A stretch of DNA of 64,000 nucleotides from NCBI RefSeq assembly GCF_001422725.1, contig NZ_LMMA01000012.1, positions 525,937-589,936 of the forward strand, in the 5' to 3' direction. The position numbers and the translations under genes are program-made. Positions within the stretch are counted from its first letter, which is position 1. Each line of letters begins with the position of its first letter. This document shows positions 55,483 to 63,990 of the stretch, one piece after another. The notes under the pieces are model-generated. The model saw only the letters and a list, made by a program, of their open reading frames with translations, was not told where the DNA came from and searched no databases. The stretch comes from Flavobacterium sp. Leaf82. GTDB taxonomy: Bacteria > Bacteroidota > Bacteroidia > Flavobacteriales > Flavobacteriaceae.

Positions 55483-56283
55483 ATGAAATTAGATATAATT
55501 AAAAATCAATGGCTTGATATCGTATTCGAAGGACGTAATAAGATATATGGGGCATATGAATTAAGAAAATCGAATAATAAGACTACTGTAAAGGCTCTTA
55601 TAATAGGTTCGCTTATCTTCAGTGTTGCTGTTGCAGCTCCTCTTATTGCAAGCTTTTTACCAGATTCTGAAGAAGAAGTGGTAAATAACGATATTAAAAT
55701 TGCTACAGTAAAATTACCTCCTAAGAAAGAGGAAATTAAGCCAAATCAACCACCACCACCACCACCACCACCAAAAGTGGATCAGGTTAAGTTTGTGAAA
55801 CCGGTAGTTGCTAAAGCAAATGAAGTTACTGAAGACCCACCAAAAATTGTGGATCTTAAAGATAAAAAAGTTGGTAACGAAACTATCAAAGGAGATCCGG
55901 ACGCAGTTTTAACTGTTGACGAACCAGTTGGTAAAGGACCAGTTACGGAGATCATTCAGGAAGATAACAATGTTTATAATACTGCAGGTATCGAAGTAAA
56001 ACCAGATTTCCCTGGAGGTATTGAAAAATTCTACAAATTCGTAGGAAATAATTACAAGACTCCGGAAGAAGAAGGTTTAAAAGGTAAAGTTTATGTTACT
56101 TTTGTAGTTGAAAAAGACGGTTCATTAACCGACATTAAAGTTTTAAGGGATATCGGTTACGGTACAGGAGCAGAAGCAATTCGTGTTCTTAAAAAATGTC
56201 CAAAATGGACTCCCGGCGAGCAAAATGGTAAAAAAGTTAGGGTTCTTTACTCTCTTCCTATTACTATTCAATCTGCAGAATAA
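55483..56283 (+). CDS. tonB: Energy transducer TonB
   Basis: 266 aa. The N-terminal cytoplasmic and membrane part (FEGRNKIYGAYELRKSN, then a helix at ~33-58) matches the Bacteroidota TonB type. A Pro run (QPPPPPPPPK, ~90-97) spans the periplasm. Residues 133-160 are the ETIKGDPDAVLTVDEPVG segment shared with the VIT protein at 22476. The C-terminal domain (~175-264, PDFPGGIEKFYKFVGNNYKTP and VTFVVEKDGSLTDIKVLRDIGYG) binds receptor TonB boxes. Its TAA overlaps the ATG of the next gene. Confidence 0.95.
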   Translation: MKLDIIKNQWLDIVFEGRNKIYGAYELRKSNNKTTVKALIIGSLIFSVAVAAPLIASFLPDSEEEVVNNDIKIATVKLPPKKEEIKPNQPPPPPPPPKVDQVKFVKPVVAKANEVTEDPPKIVDLKDKKVGNETIKGDPDAVLTVDEPVGKGPVTEIIQEDNNVYNTAGIEVKPDFPGGIEKFYKFVGNNYKTPEEEGLKGKVYVTFVVEKDGSLTDIKVLRDIGYGTGAEAIRVLKKCPKWTPGEQNGKKVRVLYSLPITIQSAE

Positions 56284-56513
56284 TGTTAAAAGATAAGCTT
56301 AATAATATTCAGAAGAAATCGCTCAAAGAGCGATTTCTTCTTGTTTTAGGAATAATGTTTTTTTTAATATATCTTGTACTGGGTTTAATGATTATGTTCT
56401 GGGAAAAACTCCCATTAGATATGGAACCTAAATACAGATATGCTTTTGGCGGATTATTGATCGTATATTCAGCAATTCGTTTTCTAAGATTAATTAATTC
56501 AAATGCAGAATAA
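56283..56513 (+). CDS. Small two-helix membrane protein in the tonB operon
   Basis: 76 aa. The ATG overlaps the last base of the tonB stop (TAATG), and the stop lies 2 bp before the next start, so it is a true, coupled gene. Two hydrophobic segments (FLLVLGIMFFLIYLVLGLMIMFW and RYAFGGLLIVYSAIRFLRLI) around a short loop. Codons 10-20 contain a perfect 13-bp inverted repeat. No recognised family. Confidence 0.8.
   Translation: MLKDKLNNIQKKSLKERFLLVLGIMFFLIYLVLGLMIMFWEKLPLDMEPKYRYAFGGLLIVYSAIRFLRLINSNAE
56311..56341 (+). promoter_or_regulatory. Perfect 13-bp hairpin inside the small gene after tonB
   Basis: AGAAGAAATCGCT pairs with AGCGATTTCTTCT around the loop CAAAG, within the coding region 29 bp after the tonB stop. 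Followed by TTGTTTT. It may cause partial termination, RNA processing or stability change between tonB and the downstream genes. Confidence 0.55.
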
Positions 56514-56515
56514 TT

Positions 56516-57436
56516 ATGTTGAAATATGGTAAAATTGTAGCTTTCATAGTTTTTGTTTTTTTGTTTGCCATGTGCAACCAAAAAAGTAAAAATGAAGCTG
56601 ATAATGAAACAATTTTAAAGGGATCAATTGACATTACTGTAGATGAAACAGTAAAACCTATTGTCGAAGATATGGTGGCTGTTTTTGAAGGAACTTATTA
56701 CGATGATAAGATTTCGCTTAAACCTAAATCTGAAGCAGAACTTATAAATGATTTATTAAATCAAAAAGCAAAAGTAGCTGTTACAACCAGAGACTTGACT
56801 AAGGAAGAAAAAGCGAGATTCGAAAAAAGTAAAATCAATCCCAGAGTTACACTTTTTGCTAAAGATGCAATTGCTTTTGTTACTAATAAAGGCAATAATG
56901 ATACATTAATTGCGTTGAAAACGGTAATTGATTTTATGCAAGGTAAAGATTCCGGAATAAAAGGTCTTGTGTTTGATAATCCAAATTCTAGTACAGTAAG
57001 ATACATGAAGGAATTGGCGAAAGTGAAAGATATTCCTTCAAAGAATGTGTTTTCTTTTAAAACTAATGATGAAGTTATTAAATTCGTTTCAGAGAATGAC
57101 GGAATGATTGGTGTAGTAGGAGTAAATTGGCTTTATCAGCCATCTCCAAACATGCTGGATATTATTAAAAAAATAAACGTCATGAGCGTTAAAGGGTTAA
57201 ATGGTGATAAATATTACGATCCGACCCAAAATGATCTTGGAGAAATGAAATATCCTTTGGCACGCGATTTGTTTATTATAAATTGTCAGGGATATACAGG
57301 TTTAGGAATGGGGTTCGCTTCGTTTATTTCAGGAGACATTGGACAACGTATTGTTTTAAAATCAGGATTATTACCTATTAGAACTCCAGGAAGAAAACTT
57401 AAAATTAGAAGTCAAATTATAAACGATAAAGAATAA
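56516..57436 (+). CDS. Phosphate-binding-like (PstS-type) substrate-binding lipoprotein
   Basis: 306 aa. Lipoprotein signal with Cys in FLFAMCNQK. The rest is a PBP_like/PstS-type domain: GSIDITVDETVKPIVEDMVAVFEGTY, the VAVTTRDLTKEEKARF loop, FVTNKGNNDTLIALKTVIDFMQGK, NPNSSTVRYMKELA and PLARDLFIINCQ. There is no permease or ATPase nearby, so transport by a classic ABC system is unlikely; location in a TonB operon is conserved in relatives known to me. It may be a sensor or scaffold. Confidence 0.83.
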   Translation: MLKYGKIVAFIVFVFLFAMCNQKSKNEADNETILKGSIDITVDETVKPIVEDMVAVFEGTYYDDKISLKPKSEAELINDLLNQKAKVAVTTRDLTKEEKARFEKSKINPRVTLFAKDAIAFVTNKGNNDTLIALKTVIDFMQGKDSGIKGLVFDNPNSSTVRYMKELAKVKDIPSKNVFSFKTNDEVIKFVSENDGMIGVVGVNWLYQPSPNMLDIIKKINVMSVKGLNGDKYYDPTQNDLGEMKYPLARDLFIINCQGYTGLGMGFASFISGDIGQRIVLKSGLLPIRTPGRKLKIRSQIINDKE

Positions 57437-57452
57437 ATTAATTACAATTAAG

Positions 57453-59120
57453 ATGAATAAATTTAAAATTTTTAGTCTTGCCTTAGTTGCTTCAGCTACT
57501 GTTGCAAAAGCGCAAGATATCAAAGAAGCTAAAAAAGCAATCGATGCTGAACAATTTCAAAAAGCAAAATCTTTGCTTAAATCAATCATCAAAGCAAAAC
57601 CGTCTGATGGAGAAGCAAATTTTGTTTTAGGTAATGTATATTTAAATCAATCTATTGTTGATTCTGCTAAAATTTATTACTCAAACGGATTACAGGCATC
57701 AGATAAAAAGAACTTAAATTATATTGGGTTAGGTCAGATAGATCTTGATAGCAAGAACGCTACTGCAGCTCAGGCTAATTTTGGTTTGGCTACAAAAGAT
57801 ATGAAACGTAAAGATGTAGAGGAATTTATTTACATTGGTCGAGCATATATCAACTCAACTAGTCCGGATTATACAAATGCTGTTGCTGTTTTAAAACGTG
57901 CCTTATTGATTGAGCCACAAAATGCAACTGCACTTTTAACAATTGGAGATGCTTATTATGGAGCAAACAATCAAAATGATGCTTATAAAGCTTACCGTGA
58001 CGCATTTACTGCAGATCCAACACTTTTAAGAGCAAAAATGCAATTAGGAGTTTTATTAAAAGGTGCTAAATCTTATGAAGAAGCAATTAAATCTTTTAAT
58101 GAAGTTATCGCATTAAATCCTAATTATGGTCCTGTTTACAGAGAATTGGCTGAAACATATTACAAATGGGGAAGAAATAAAACATCTACCGCTAAAGTTA
58201 ATATGCAAAATGCAATTACAAACTACGAAAAATACCTAAGTCTTACAGATTACTCTTTAGATTCTAAAATGCGTCATGCAGATTTCTTAATCTTAGTAAA
58301 AGATTATAAAACTCTTGAAACAGTAGCAAACAAAATGATTGCTGAAGATAAAGTTAATCCAAGAATTTACAGATATTTAGGGTATGCTGCTTACGAAAAC
58401 GGAAATGTTGATGTAGCAATTAAATCTATAGAAGATTTTATTAAAGTACCTTCGAACAAAGTAATTGGTAGAGATTATTTATATTTAGGTTTATCTAAAA
58501 TTAAAAAAGGGACTAATGCTGAAGGAGTTGTAGATCAGGCTGCTTTTGATGCAGGTGTTGCAGATATTAAAAAAGCTATTGAATTAGAGCCTTTAGTAGT
58601 AGAAGAACTTGCTGATTTTGGAAAAGCATTGTTTGGGAAAAAACAATATATTCAGGCAGCTTCTATTTTTGAACTTGGTGCTAGTAATGCAGAATCTAAA
58701 AATTATCTTGATGATTTAGTTTATTATGGTATTTCAGTTTATTATGGTAACGCTGGTAAAACGGCAGAAACTCGTGATGCAGCTGCATTGCAAAAAGCAG
58801 ATGCTACTTTTGATAAAGTTTTAACGGCTTCTCCTACTTATGATGAAGCATATTTATATAAAGGAAGAATCAACAGTTTATTAGACAAAGATGATTTGAT
58901 TATAAAAAACTATAATGAGTATTTGACTAAAACTACAGCTAAAGGTGCTGAAGAATTAGCGAAACCTGCTACTGTTAAAAAAGTTATTGAATCTTATAAT
59001 GCAATTGGTGCTGCTTATGCAAACACTGATAAAGCAAAAGCAATTGAGTATTTCAACAAAACTTTAGTTTTAGATCCTGCAAATACATATGCTGCACAAT
59101 CTGTAAAAGCTTTAAAATAA
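57453..59120 (+). CDS. Tetratricopeptide repeat periplasmic protein
   Basis: 555 aa. Signal peptide ending near KAQD. Many TPR-like helix pairs from ~20 to ~555, e.g. AEQFQKAKSLLKSIIKAKPSDGEANFVLGNVY, NQNDAYKAYRDAFTADPTLLRAKMQLGVLLK and ALQKADATFDKVLTASPTYDEAYLYKG. It is the last gene of the exbB-tonB row, 16 bp after the PstS-like gene, and is followed by a terminator. Likely a protein-binding scaffold in the envelope; partners unknown. Confidence 0.9.
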   Translation: MNKFKIFSLALVASATVAKAQDIKEAKKAIDAEQFQKAKSLLKSIIKAKPSDGEANFVLGNVYLNQSIVDSAKIYYSNGLQASDKKNLNYIGLGQIDLDSKNATAAQANFGLATKDMKRKDVEEFIYIGRAYINSTSPDYTNAVAVLKRALLIEPQNATALLTIGDAYYGANNQNDAYKAYRDAFTADPTLLRAKMQLGVLLKGAKSYEEAIKSFNEVIALNPNYGPVYRELAETYYKWGRNKTSTAKVNMQNAITNYEKYLSLTDYSLDSKMRHADFLILVKDYKTLETVANKMIAEDKVNPRIYRYLGYAAYENGNVDVAIKSIEDFIKVPSNKVIGRDYLYLGLSKIKKGTNAEGVVDQAAFDAGVADIKKAIELEPLVVEELADFGKALFGKKQYIQAASIFELGASNAESKNYLDDLVYYGISVYYGNAGKTAETRDAAALQKADATFDKVLTASPTYDEAYLYKGRINSLLDKDDLIIKNYNEYLTKTTAKGAEELAKPATVKKVIESYNAIGAAYANTDKAKAIEYFNKTLVLDPANTYAAQSVKALK

Positions 59121-59142
59121 TATAAGATCTTTATTAAATATA

Positions 59143-59177
59143 AAACCGATAGTTCTTTGAACTATCGGTTTTTTTTG
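59143..59177 (+). terminator. Terminator of the exbB-tonB operon
   Basis: AACCGATAGTT pairs perfectly with AACTATCGGTT around CTTTG, followed by eight T. It lies 24 bp after the TPR gene. Confidence 0.88.
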
Positions 59178-59198
59178 TTCCGTATTTAATTGACTATC

Positions 59199-59206
59199 TT
59201 TGCACT
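59199..59206 (+). promoter_or_regulatory. queE promoter (TATCTTTG)
   Basis: An exact TAnnTTTG box 13 bp before the queE ATG, with TTTG (about 59175) at the -33 distance (spacing ~19-20), overlapping the preceding terminator T-tract. Confidence 0.6.
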
Positions 59207-59219
59207 TTAAATTGAAATA

Positions 59220-59852
59220 ATGTTATCAAAAGAAATACAATTAGAAGTAAATAAAGGAGCTATGTTGCCTTTGATGGAAGAATTTTATACCATTCAGGGA
59301 GAAGGTTTTCATACAGGAACCGCGGCTTACTTTATACGAATTGGAGGTTGCGATGTTGGTTGTCACTGGTGTGATGTGAAGGAGAGCTGGAATGCAGAAT
59401 TACATCCGCCTACAAGTGTTGATTTAATTGTAAATAATGCAGCAACCCAAGCAGATACTGTTGTGATTACTGGTGGCGAGCCTTTAACCTGGGATATGAC
59501 TTTGTTGACTCAGGAGTTAAAAAACAGAAACCTAAAAGTTCATATAGAAACCTCAGGAGCATATCCGTTAAGTGGAACCTGGGATTGGATCTGTCTTTCG
59601 CCAAAAAAGAATAAATTGCCAACGCAAACCGTGTATGATAATGCACATGAATTAAAAGTAATTATCTATAACAAACACGATTTTATTTTTGCAGAAGAAC
59701 AAGCTGAGTTAGTAAGTGACAATGCTATTTTGTTTTTACAGCCAGAATGGAGCAAGAAAGAAGAAATGACACCTTTGATTGTTGATTATGTAATGAACAA
59801 TCCAAAGTGGAGAGTTTCCCTTCAAACACATAAATATTTAAATATTCCCTAA
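59220..59852 (+). CDS. queE: 7-carboxy-7-deazaguanine synthase
   Basis: 210 aa. Radical SAM enzyme making CDG from carboxy-tetrahydropterin for queuosine. The iron-sulfur Cys are Cys44, Cys48 and Cys51 (GGCDVGCHWCD), preceded by EEFYTIQGEGFHTG. GGEPL provides the SAM-binding glycine motif (ITGGEPLTWD), and HIETSGAYPL and QTHKYLNIP complete the family signature. queA is in the same window but in a separate unit. Confidence 0.94.
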   Translation: MLSKEIQLEVNKGAMLPLMEEFYTIQGEGFHTGTAAYFIRIGGCDVGCHWCDVKESWNAELHPPTSVDLIVNNAATQADTVVITGGEPLTWDMTLLTQELKNRNLKVHIETSGAYPLSGTWDWICLSPKKNKLPTQTVYDNAHELKVIIYNKHDFIFAEEQAELVSDNAILFLQPEWSKKEEMTPLIVDYVMNNPKWRVSLQTHKYLNIP

Positions 59853-59860
59853 AGGATATA

Positions 59861-59892
59861 AAAAAATCTCTTTAGTCGAAGAGATTTTTTTG
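59861..59892 (+). terminator. queE terminator
   Basis: AAAAATCTCTT pairs with AAGAGATTTTT, loop TAGTCG, followed by TTTTTTTG. It lies ~15 bp after queE, and also faces the convergent DinB-like gene. Confidence 0.8.
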
Positions 59893-59939
59893 TTTAGGAT
59901 AAATAATATACAGTGTGTAAAAAAAGAAACATGTATTTT

Positions 59940-60485
59940 TTATTTCCAGTTTTTATATTTTTTTAAAGTAGTAATATGTGCTAAATGATGATTTCCGTGC
60001 CAGGCATATGTTCCAATTAGTTGTTTTATTTTGTATTCTGAATTATTCTCAGGATGAATAAATGATTTTTCAAGATCGTTATCAGATAAATTTCTCAGAA
60101 TGTAACCCAGTCTGAAATGTAAACCTTTCAATAAAGTTAATGTAGGCTGAATTGGCATATTTAAATTATCAGGCAATTCAGACCACAAAGTTTCATCATA
60201 AGGCTTTATCACTGGATTATTTTCTGTCAAAGACCATTTTATTCTGATAAAACAATTCATATGACTTTCTGCGCAATGATGAATTACTTGTCGAACCGTC
60301 CATCCGTCGGGACGATATGGCGTGTTCAATTGTTCGTCAGTCAAATGAATAGTTTCTTTTTTCAGTTTTTCAGGAAAAGATTCGATCTCGAGAATTTTAT
60401 CGGAAATATATTCAGGACTAAATTCCTTCGGAAATTCAAATTTTCCTATCGGATACTTTAATTTTTCTAAATCTGATGTTTCCAT
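59940..60485 (-). CDS. DinB/YfiT-family putative metal-dependent hydrolase (bacillithiol transferase-like)
   Basis: 181 aa. The YfiT/BstA pattern is clear: YPIGKFEFP at the start, the first metal His in WTVRQVIHHCAESHMNCFIR, and the C-terminal pair in WHGNHHLAHIT. In Firmicutes this family transfers bacillithiol to electrophiles; Bacteroidota lineages that make bacillithiol have relatives. No bacillithiol synthesis genes are in this window, so the cofactor is uncertain. It is 18 bp from the methyltransferase gene on the same strand. Confidence 0.85.
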   Translation of the reverse strand: METSDLEKLKYPIGKFEFPKEFSPEYISDKILEIESFPEKLKKETIHLTDEQLNTPYRPDGWTVRQVIHHCAESHMNCFIRIKWSLTENNPVIKPYDETLWSELPDNLNMPIQPTLTLLKGLHFRLGYILRNLSDNDLEKSFIHPENNSEYKIKQLIGTYAWHGNHHLAHITTLKKYKNWK

Positions 60486-60503
60486 GATTATTGATTTTTT
60501 ATT

Positions 60504-61211
60504 TTAAATCGAAAGTTTGGCCAAATAATCATAATGTTCGCCTTCTAAAATTAGCTCACATTTAAGTCCGTTTGCAATTGCAGCATTCTGAAGTGTGTTG
60601 TAATGTAAGTACAACCAATCAAATGGTTCTTCTTTCTCGCCTTTATAAGAAATATTAAAAACAAGTTCCCCATAATAGTCATTATTAGACGGAATCCATT
60701 TTCCGCCATCTTCATCTTCATCAAACATATAAATGATATCAGAACTATCTAATAAGATTTGTCCGCCTGGATTCAAAAGAGATTTTAGTTTTGATAGAAA
60801 TTTATTGCAATTTTCCAATTTTCCAAAAATACCAACACCGTTCATTAATAAAATAATTGTATCGAATTTTTCTCCTTCAAAATTCAATATGTTTTGAACT
60901 TTTGGATTTTTTACACCACGAAGTTTACAGGTTTCAATTGCTTTTTCTGAAATATCAATTGACGTAACCTCTAAATTGCGGTCATTTTGCAAAGATAAGC
61001 TATGACTTCCGGCACCACAGCCAACGTCTAATATTTTTCCACTTGCTAATTGTAACGCTTTTTGCTCCAATTTTGGCATATCATCATAAGAACGGAATAA
61101 ATAATCAATACTCATTTCATCTTCTTCAGAAATCGTAGTTTCTGTAATGATGTCTTCAGGAGAATTATTGGTTTGAAAGTCGAACATCGCTTTCCCAAAT
61201 AGATCTTTCAT
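60504..61211 (-). CDS. Class I SAM-dependent methyltransferase
   Basis: 235 aa. SAM motif I is LDVGCGAGSHSLSLQ (~57-71), motif II VTSIDISEKAIETCK, then FDTIILLMNGVGIFGKL. The C-terminal part (WLYLHYNTLQNAAIANGLKCELILEGEHYDYLAKL) is typical of small-molecule methyltransferases. The substrate cannot be told. Directly upstream of the DinB-like gene (18 bp), so the two are probably one operon. A promoter for the YkgJ gene is read in the other direction. Confidence 0.86.
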   Translation of the reverse strand: MKDLFGKAMFDFQTNNSPEDIITETTISEEDEMSIDYLFRSYDDMPKLEQKALQLASGKILDVGCGAGSHSLSLQNDRNLEVTSIDISEKAIETCKLRGVKNPKVQNILNFEGEKFDTIILLMNGVGIFGKLENCNKFLSKLKSLLNPGGQILLDSSDIIYMFDEDEDGGKWIPSNNDYYGELVFNISYKGEKEEPFDWLYLHYNTLQNAAIANGLKCELILEGEHYDYLAKLSI

Positions 61212-61254
61212 CGTATTTTAGTTCAAAGTTTAGGGTTTCAAGTTTAAAGTTGTT

Positions 61255-61262
61255 TAATTTTG
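61255..61262 (+). promoter_or_regulatory. Candidate promoter of the YkgJ-type gene (TAATTTTG)
   Basis: An exact TAnnTTTG box 23 bp before the TTG start. It supports a start near 61286. Confidence 0.5.
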
Positions 61263-61285
61263 CACATCAACTTTAAAAAGTAAAC

Positions 61286-61780
61286 TTGAAACAAATTTTA
61301 AATAACTTAAATAAGTTAGCCAAAGATAAGCATATCGAAAACAAAAAGTATTTTGATAAGCTGAAAAAGAAACAGCCTAAGAATTTAGATTACGTCATGC
61401 AGGATTTGCATGATGCGGAATTTAAAAAGACAGATTGTTTACAATGTGCCAATTGCTGTAAAACAACTGGACCTTTATTTACTTTGGCGGATATCGAAAG
61501 AATTTCAAAATCGTTCAGGCAAAAACCACAGCAATTCATAGAACAATATCTTCGAATTGATGAAGATAAAGATTATGTTTTAAAAAGTGTCCCTTGTACT
61601 TTTCTGGATAGCGAAAATTATTGTATGATTTATGACGTTCGTCCAAAAGCATGCAGAGAGTTTCCGCATACAGATCGTAAAAAGTTTAATCAAATTACAG
61701 ATCTTACTTTAAAAAATGTTGCTATTTGTCCTGCTGCATATAATATAGTAGAAGAAATGAAAAAGAAACTTCCGCTGTAA
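61286..61780 (+). CDS. YkgJ-family cysteine-cluster protein
   Basis: 164 aa using a TTG start at 61286, chosen because the KQILNNLNKLAKDKHIENKKYFDKLKKK opening is expected in the family and a promoter lies just ahead. The Cys cluster is KTDCLQCANCCKTTGPLF, then KSVPCTFLDSENYCMIYDVRPKACREFPHT and VAICPAAYNI. Zinc or iron-sulfur binding is inferred. Relatives sit in many genomes without a defined role. It is 112 bp from the permease gene. Confidence 0.85.
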   Translation: MKQILNNLNKLAKDKHIENKKYFDKLKKKQPKNLDYVMQDLHDAEFKKTDCLQCANCCKTTGPLFTLADIERISKSFRQKPQQFIEQYLRIDEDKDYVLKSVPCTFLDSENYCMIYDVRPKACREFPHTDRKKFNQITDLTLKNVAICPAAYNIVEEMKKKLPL

Positions 61781-61891
61781 GATATAGATCTTGTTATTGT
61801 TTTTAGAAGCAATTGATTTTTACTTTTTAAAATGTATTTTTGATTCGGATGAAAAACTCCGTTATAATAATTAATAAAAGACAACTGAAAT

Positions 61892-63127
61892 TTGAATTTA
61901 GAATATTTCATAGCCAGAAGACTTATAACTGCAAAAGATTATAAAAGCAGTATATCAGCGCCAATTATAAAAATTGCTATTACTGCAATTGCAATTGGAA
62001 TTATTATGATGATCGTTTCAGTTGCTACCGGCATTGGTTTGCAGCAAAAGATACGTGATAAAGTTTCAGCTTTCAACGGTCAGATTATAATATCAAATTT
62101 TGACAATAACAATTCTGAAGTTACTCTAACTCCAATTTCCAAAAAACAGGATTTTTATCCCAATTTCAAATCAGTTCCAGAGGTAAGTCATATTCAGGCA
62201 ATCGCAAGTAAGGCTGGAATCATTAGAACTGAAAATGCTTTTGAAGGAATTGTTTTCAAAGGTGTAGGAGCAGATTACGACTGGAATAATATAAAAGAGT
62301 ACATTGTTGATGGCAAAGTACCTGATTTTTCTAAAACTTTAAATGAGGAAGTTTTAATATCCAGGCTTCTCGCAGATCGGCTTAATTTAAAAGTTGGAGA
62401 TAATTTCAATACATTCTTTATTAAAGAAGAACAAGGAAAAATGCCAAACAGTCGTAGATTCAAAATTTCGGGTATTTTTAATTCAGGATTTCAGCAATTC
62501 GATGCTACCTATATAATAGGAGACATTCGTCACATTCAGCGTATCAATAAATGGAGTCCGGATCAAGTTGGAGCTTTCGAGGTATTTGTGAAAGACTTCG
62601 ATAATATCAAAACAACCGGTAGTCAAATATACGATCATACATCGTCTACTTTAGATACAAAAACCATAATCGAAAAATACAACTATATTTTTGATTGGCT
62701 ACAATTGTTCGATTTCAATATTGTCGTTATTCTGGGCGTTATGATTTTAGTTGCAACCATTAATATGGTTGTTGCTTTATTAGTACTTATATTAGAGCGT
62801 ACACAAATGATCGGAATTCTGAAAGCAATGGGAGCAAACAACTGGACAGTTCGCAAGATATTTTTATACAACGCATTCTATCTCATCATACGGGGATTGT
62901 TTTGGGGTAACTTAATAGGTGTCGCAATATTATTAATCCAGCAGCAATTCGGAGTAGTGCAGTTAAATCCTGAAAACTACTACGTCAATCAGGCACCGGT
63001 ATATTTAAACTGGGGATATATAGCCCTGCTAAATTTACTTACTATAACAGTTTGTTTTGTCGTGTTGTTAATTCCGTCTTATATAATAACAAAGATTTCA
63101 CCGGTCAAAGCAATTCGTTTCGAATAA
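61892..63127 (+). CDS. FtsX-type ABC transporter permease (LolC/LolE-like)
   Basis: 411 aa using a TTG start at 61892 (NLEYFIARRL is the expected opening). Four membrane segments: ~23-50 (IIKIAITAIAIGIIMMIVSVATGIGL), ~280-305, ~325-350 and ~375-400, with a large MacB-like periplasmic domain between the first two. The end AMGANNWTVRKIFLYNAFYLIIRGLFWGN is the FtsX coupling motif and SPVKAIRFE the conserved tail. It is probably part of lipoprotein release from the inner membrane; its ATPase is not in this window. Confidence 0.9.
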   Translation: MNLEYFIARRLITAKDYKSSISAPIIKIAITAIAIGIIMMIVSVATGIGLQQKIRDKVSAFNGQIIISNFDNNNSEVTLTPISKKQDFYPNFKSVPEVSHIQAIASKAGIIRTENAFEGIVFKGVGADYDWNNIKEYIVDGKVPDFSKTLNEEVLISRLLADRLNLKVGDNFNTFFIKEEQGKMPNSRRFKISGIFNSGFQQFDATYIIGDIRHIQRINKWSPDQVGAFEVFVKDFDNIKTTGSQIYDHTSSTLDTKTIIEKYNYIFDWLQLFDFNIVVILGVMILVATINMVVALLVLILERTQMIGILKAMGANNWTVRKIFLYNAFYLIIRGLFWGNLIGVAILLIQQQFGVVQLNPENYYVNQAPVYLNWGYIALLNLLTITVCFVVLLIPSYIITKISPVKAIRFE

Positions 63128-63147
63128 ATGGCTATAATCTTTATGTA

Positions 63148-63178
63148 ACCCGACAGGTTTTTAAAACCTGTCGGGTTT
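63148..63178 (+). terminator. Permease-gene terminator (CCCGACAGG family)
   Basis: AACCCGACAGGTTTT pairs with AAAACCTGTCGGGTT around a single T, 20 bp after the permease stop, followed by TTTG. Confidence 0.75.
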
Positions 63179-63264
63179 GTTATTATTTGGAATAGTTTGT
63201 CCGGCTGAGGAAGTCGAAGTCTTTGGAATTTGGAATTTGAAAAAAAATTGGAATTTTAAAGTTC

Positions 63265-63347
63265 AGGAGCTATTTCCCGCTATCCGTTCCAATCTTTTGT
63301 GCCGAACACCGGCACAAAAGGATTTCCACTTCTATCCGGGCTAGGGC
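63265..63347 (+). repeat. Dispersed structured element, copy 3
   Basis: Ends pair through CTA..CCCG with CGGGCTAG; the central hairpin is TTTTGTGCC with GGCACAAAA around GAACACC. Flanking sequence TTCAGGAG... TAGGGCATAGG. Confidence 0.78.
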
Positions 63348-63485
63348 ATAGGTTTTCATAATCATTATAACGAAAGAACCCATAAAAACCTGTCGGGTTT
63401 GTTATTATTTGGAATAGTTTGTCCGGCTGAGGAAGTCGAAGTCTTTGGAATTTGGAATTTGAAAAAAATTGGAATTTTAAAGTTC

Positions 63486-63568
63486 AGGAGCTATTTCCCG
63501 CTATCCGTTCCAATCTTTTGTGCCGAACACCGGCACAAAAGGATTTCCACTTCTATCCGGGCTAGGGC
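63486..63568 (+). repeat. Dispersed structured element, copy 4
   Basis: Same sequence as copy 3, carried in the second unit of the tandem duplication. Confidence 0.78.
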
Positions 63569-63582
63569 ATAGGTTTTCATAA

Positions 63583-63960
63583 GAAGAGTATCTATATATA
63601 AGTATAAAAAGAAACTTCGCGATCTCATAGTAAACTATTGAAGCGGTATAAAAAATAAGTTTAGTGTCTTTGCGCCTTTTCGAGATTAAAAAACGCAGTA
63701 AAAAGAGCTTTGTGCTTTAGTGTCTTCGTGGCAAACTGGTCTAAAGCCATTAATTTACCTATTACAAAGTCCTCATTAAAGGATATAAAAATCTGTGAAA
63801 CCTATAAAAACGGGACTTATTCAAAGCGGCTTATTAAGGAAACCCCAATGCGTAGCTGAAAAACCTCACAAAAGGCAAAAAAGGTAAAAAGCTAAGTTTG
63901 GTGTTATCAGAGTGTTAAGAAAAAGTTTTAAAAAACATTGAAATTATGCAATAAAAAAGC
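63583..63960. other. Gene-free region before the terminal promoter
   Basis: No credible reading frame. CTTTGCG/TCTTCGTGGC-type words at 63662-63735, then AT-rich sequence with A and T tracts from about 63910 that could act as an UP-like element for the promoter at 63961. Confidence 0.45.
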
Positions 63961-63990
63961 TTGTAAATGTAAATAAAGGGTCTACTTTTG
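63961..63990 (+). promoter_or_regulatory. Strong promoter at the window end, probably for a stable RNA or a gene beyond
   Basis: TTG (63961-63963), a 19-bp spacer, and TACTTTTG (63983-63990) match the -33/-7 consensus of Bacteroidota sigma-ABfr promoters exactly, preceded by A/T tracts. The start CACCCGCAAC that follows resembles the 5' ends of Flavobacterium rRNA or tRNA transcripts, but nothing of the product is inside the window. Confidence 0.65.

Larger units (their letters stand above)
63163..63582. repeat. Tandem direct duplication of ~199 bp
   Basis: Unit 1 (63163-63361) and unit 2 (63385-63582) appear identical apart from one A in a homopolymer, with a 23-bp spacer. Each unit begins inside the right arm of the terminator hairpin and contains one copy of the structured element. 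In the gene-free tail of the window. Confidence 0.88.
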
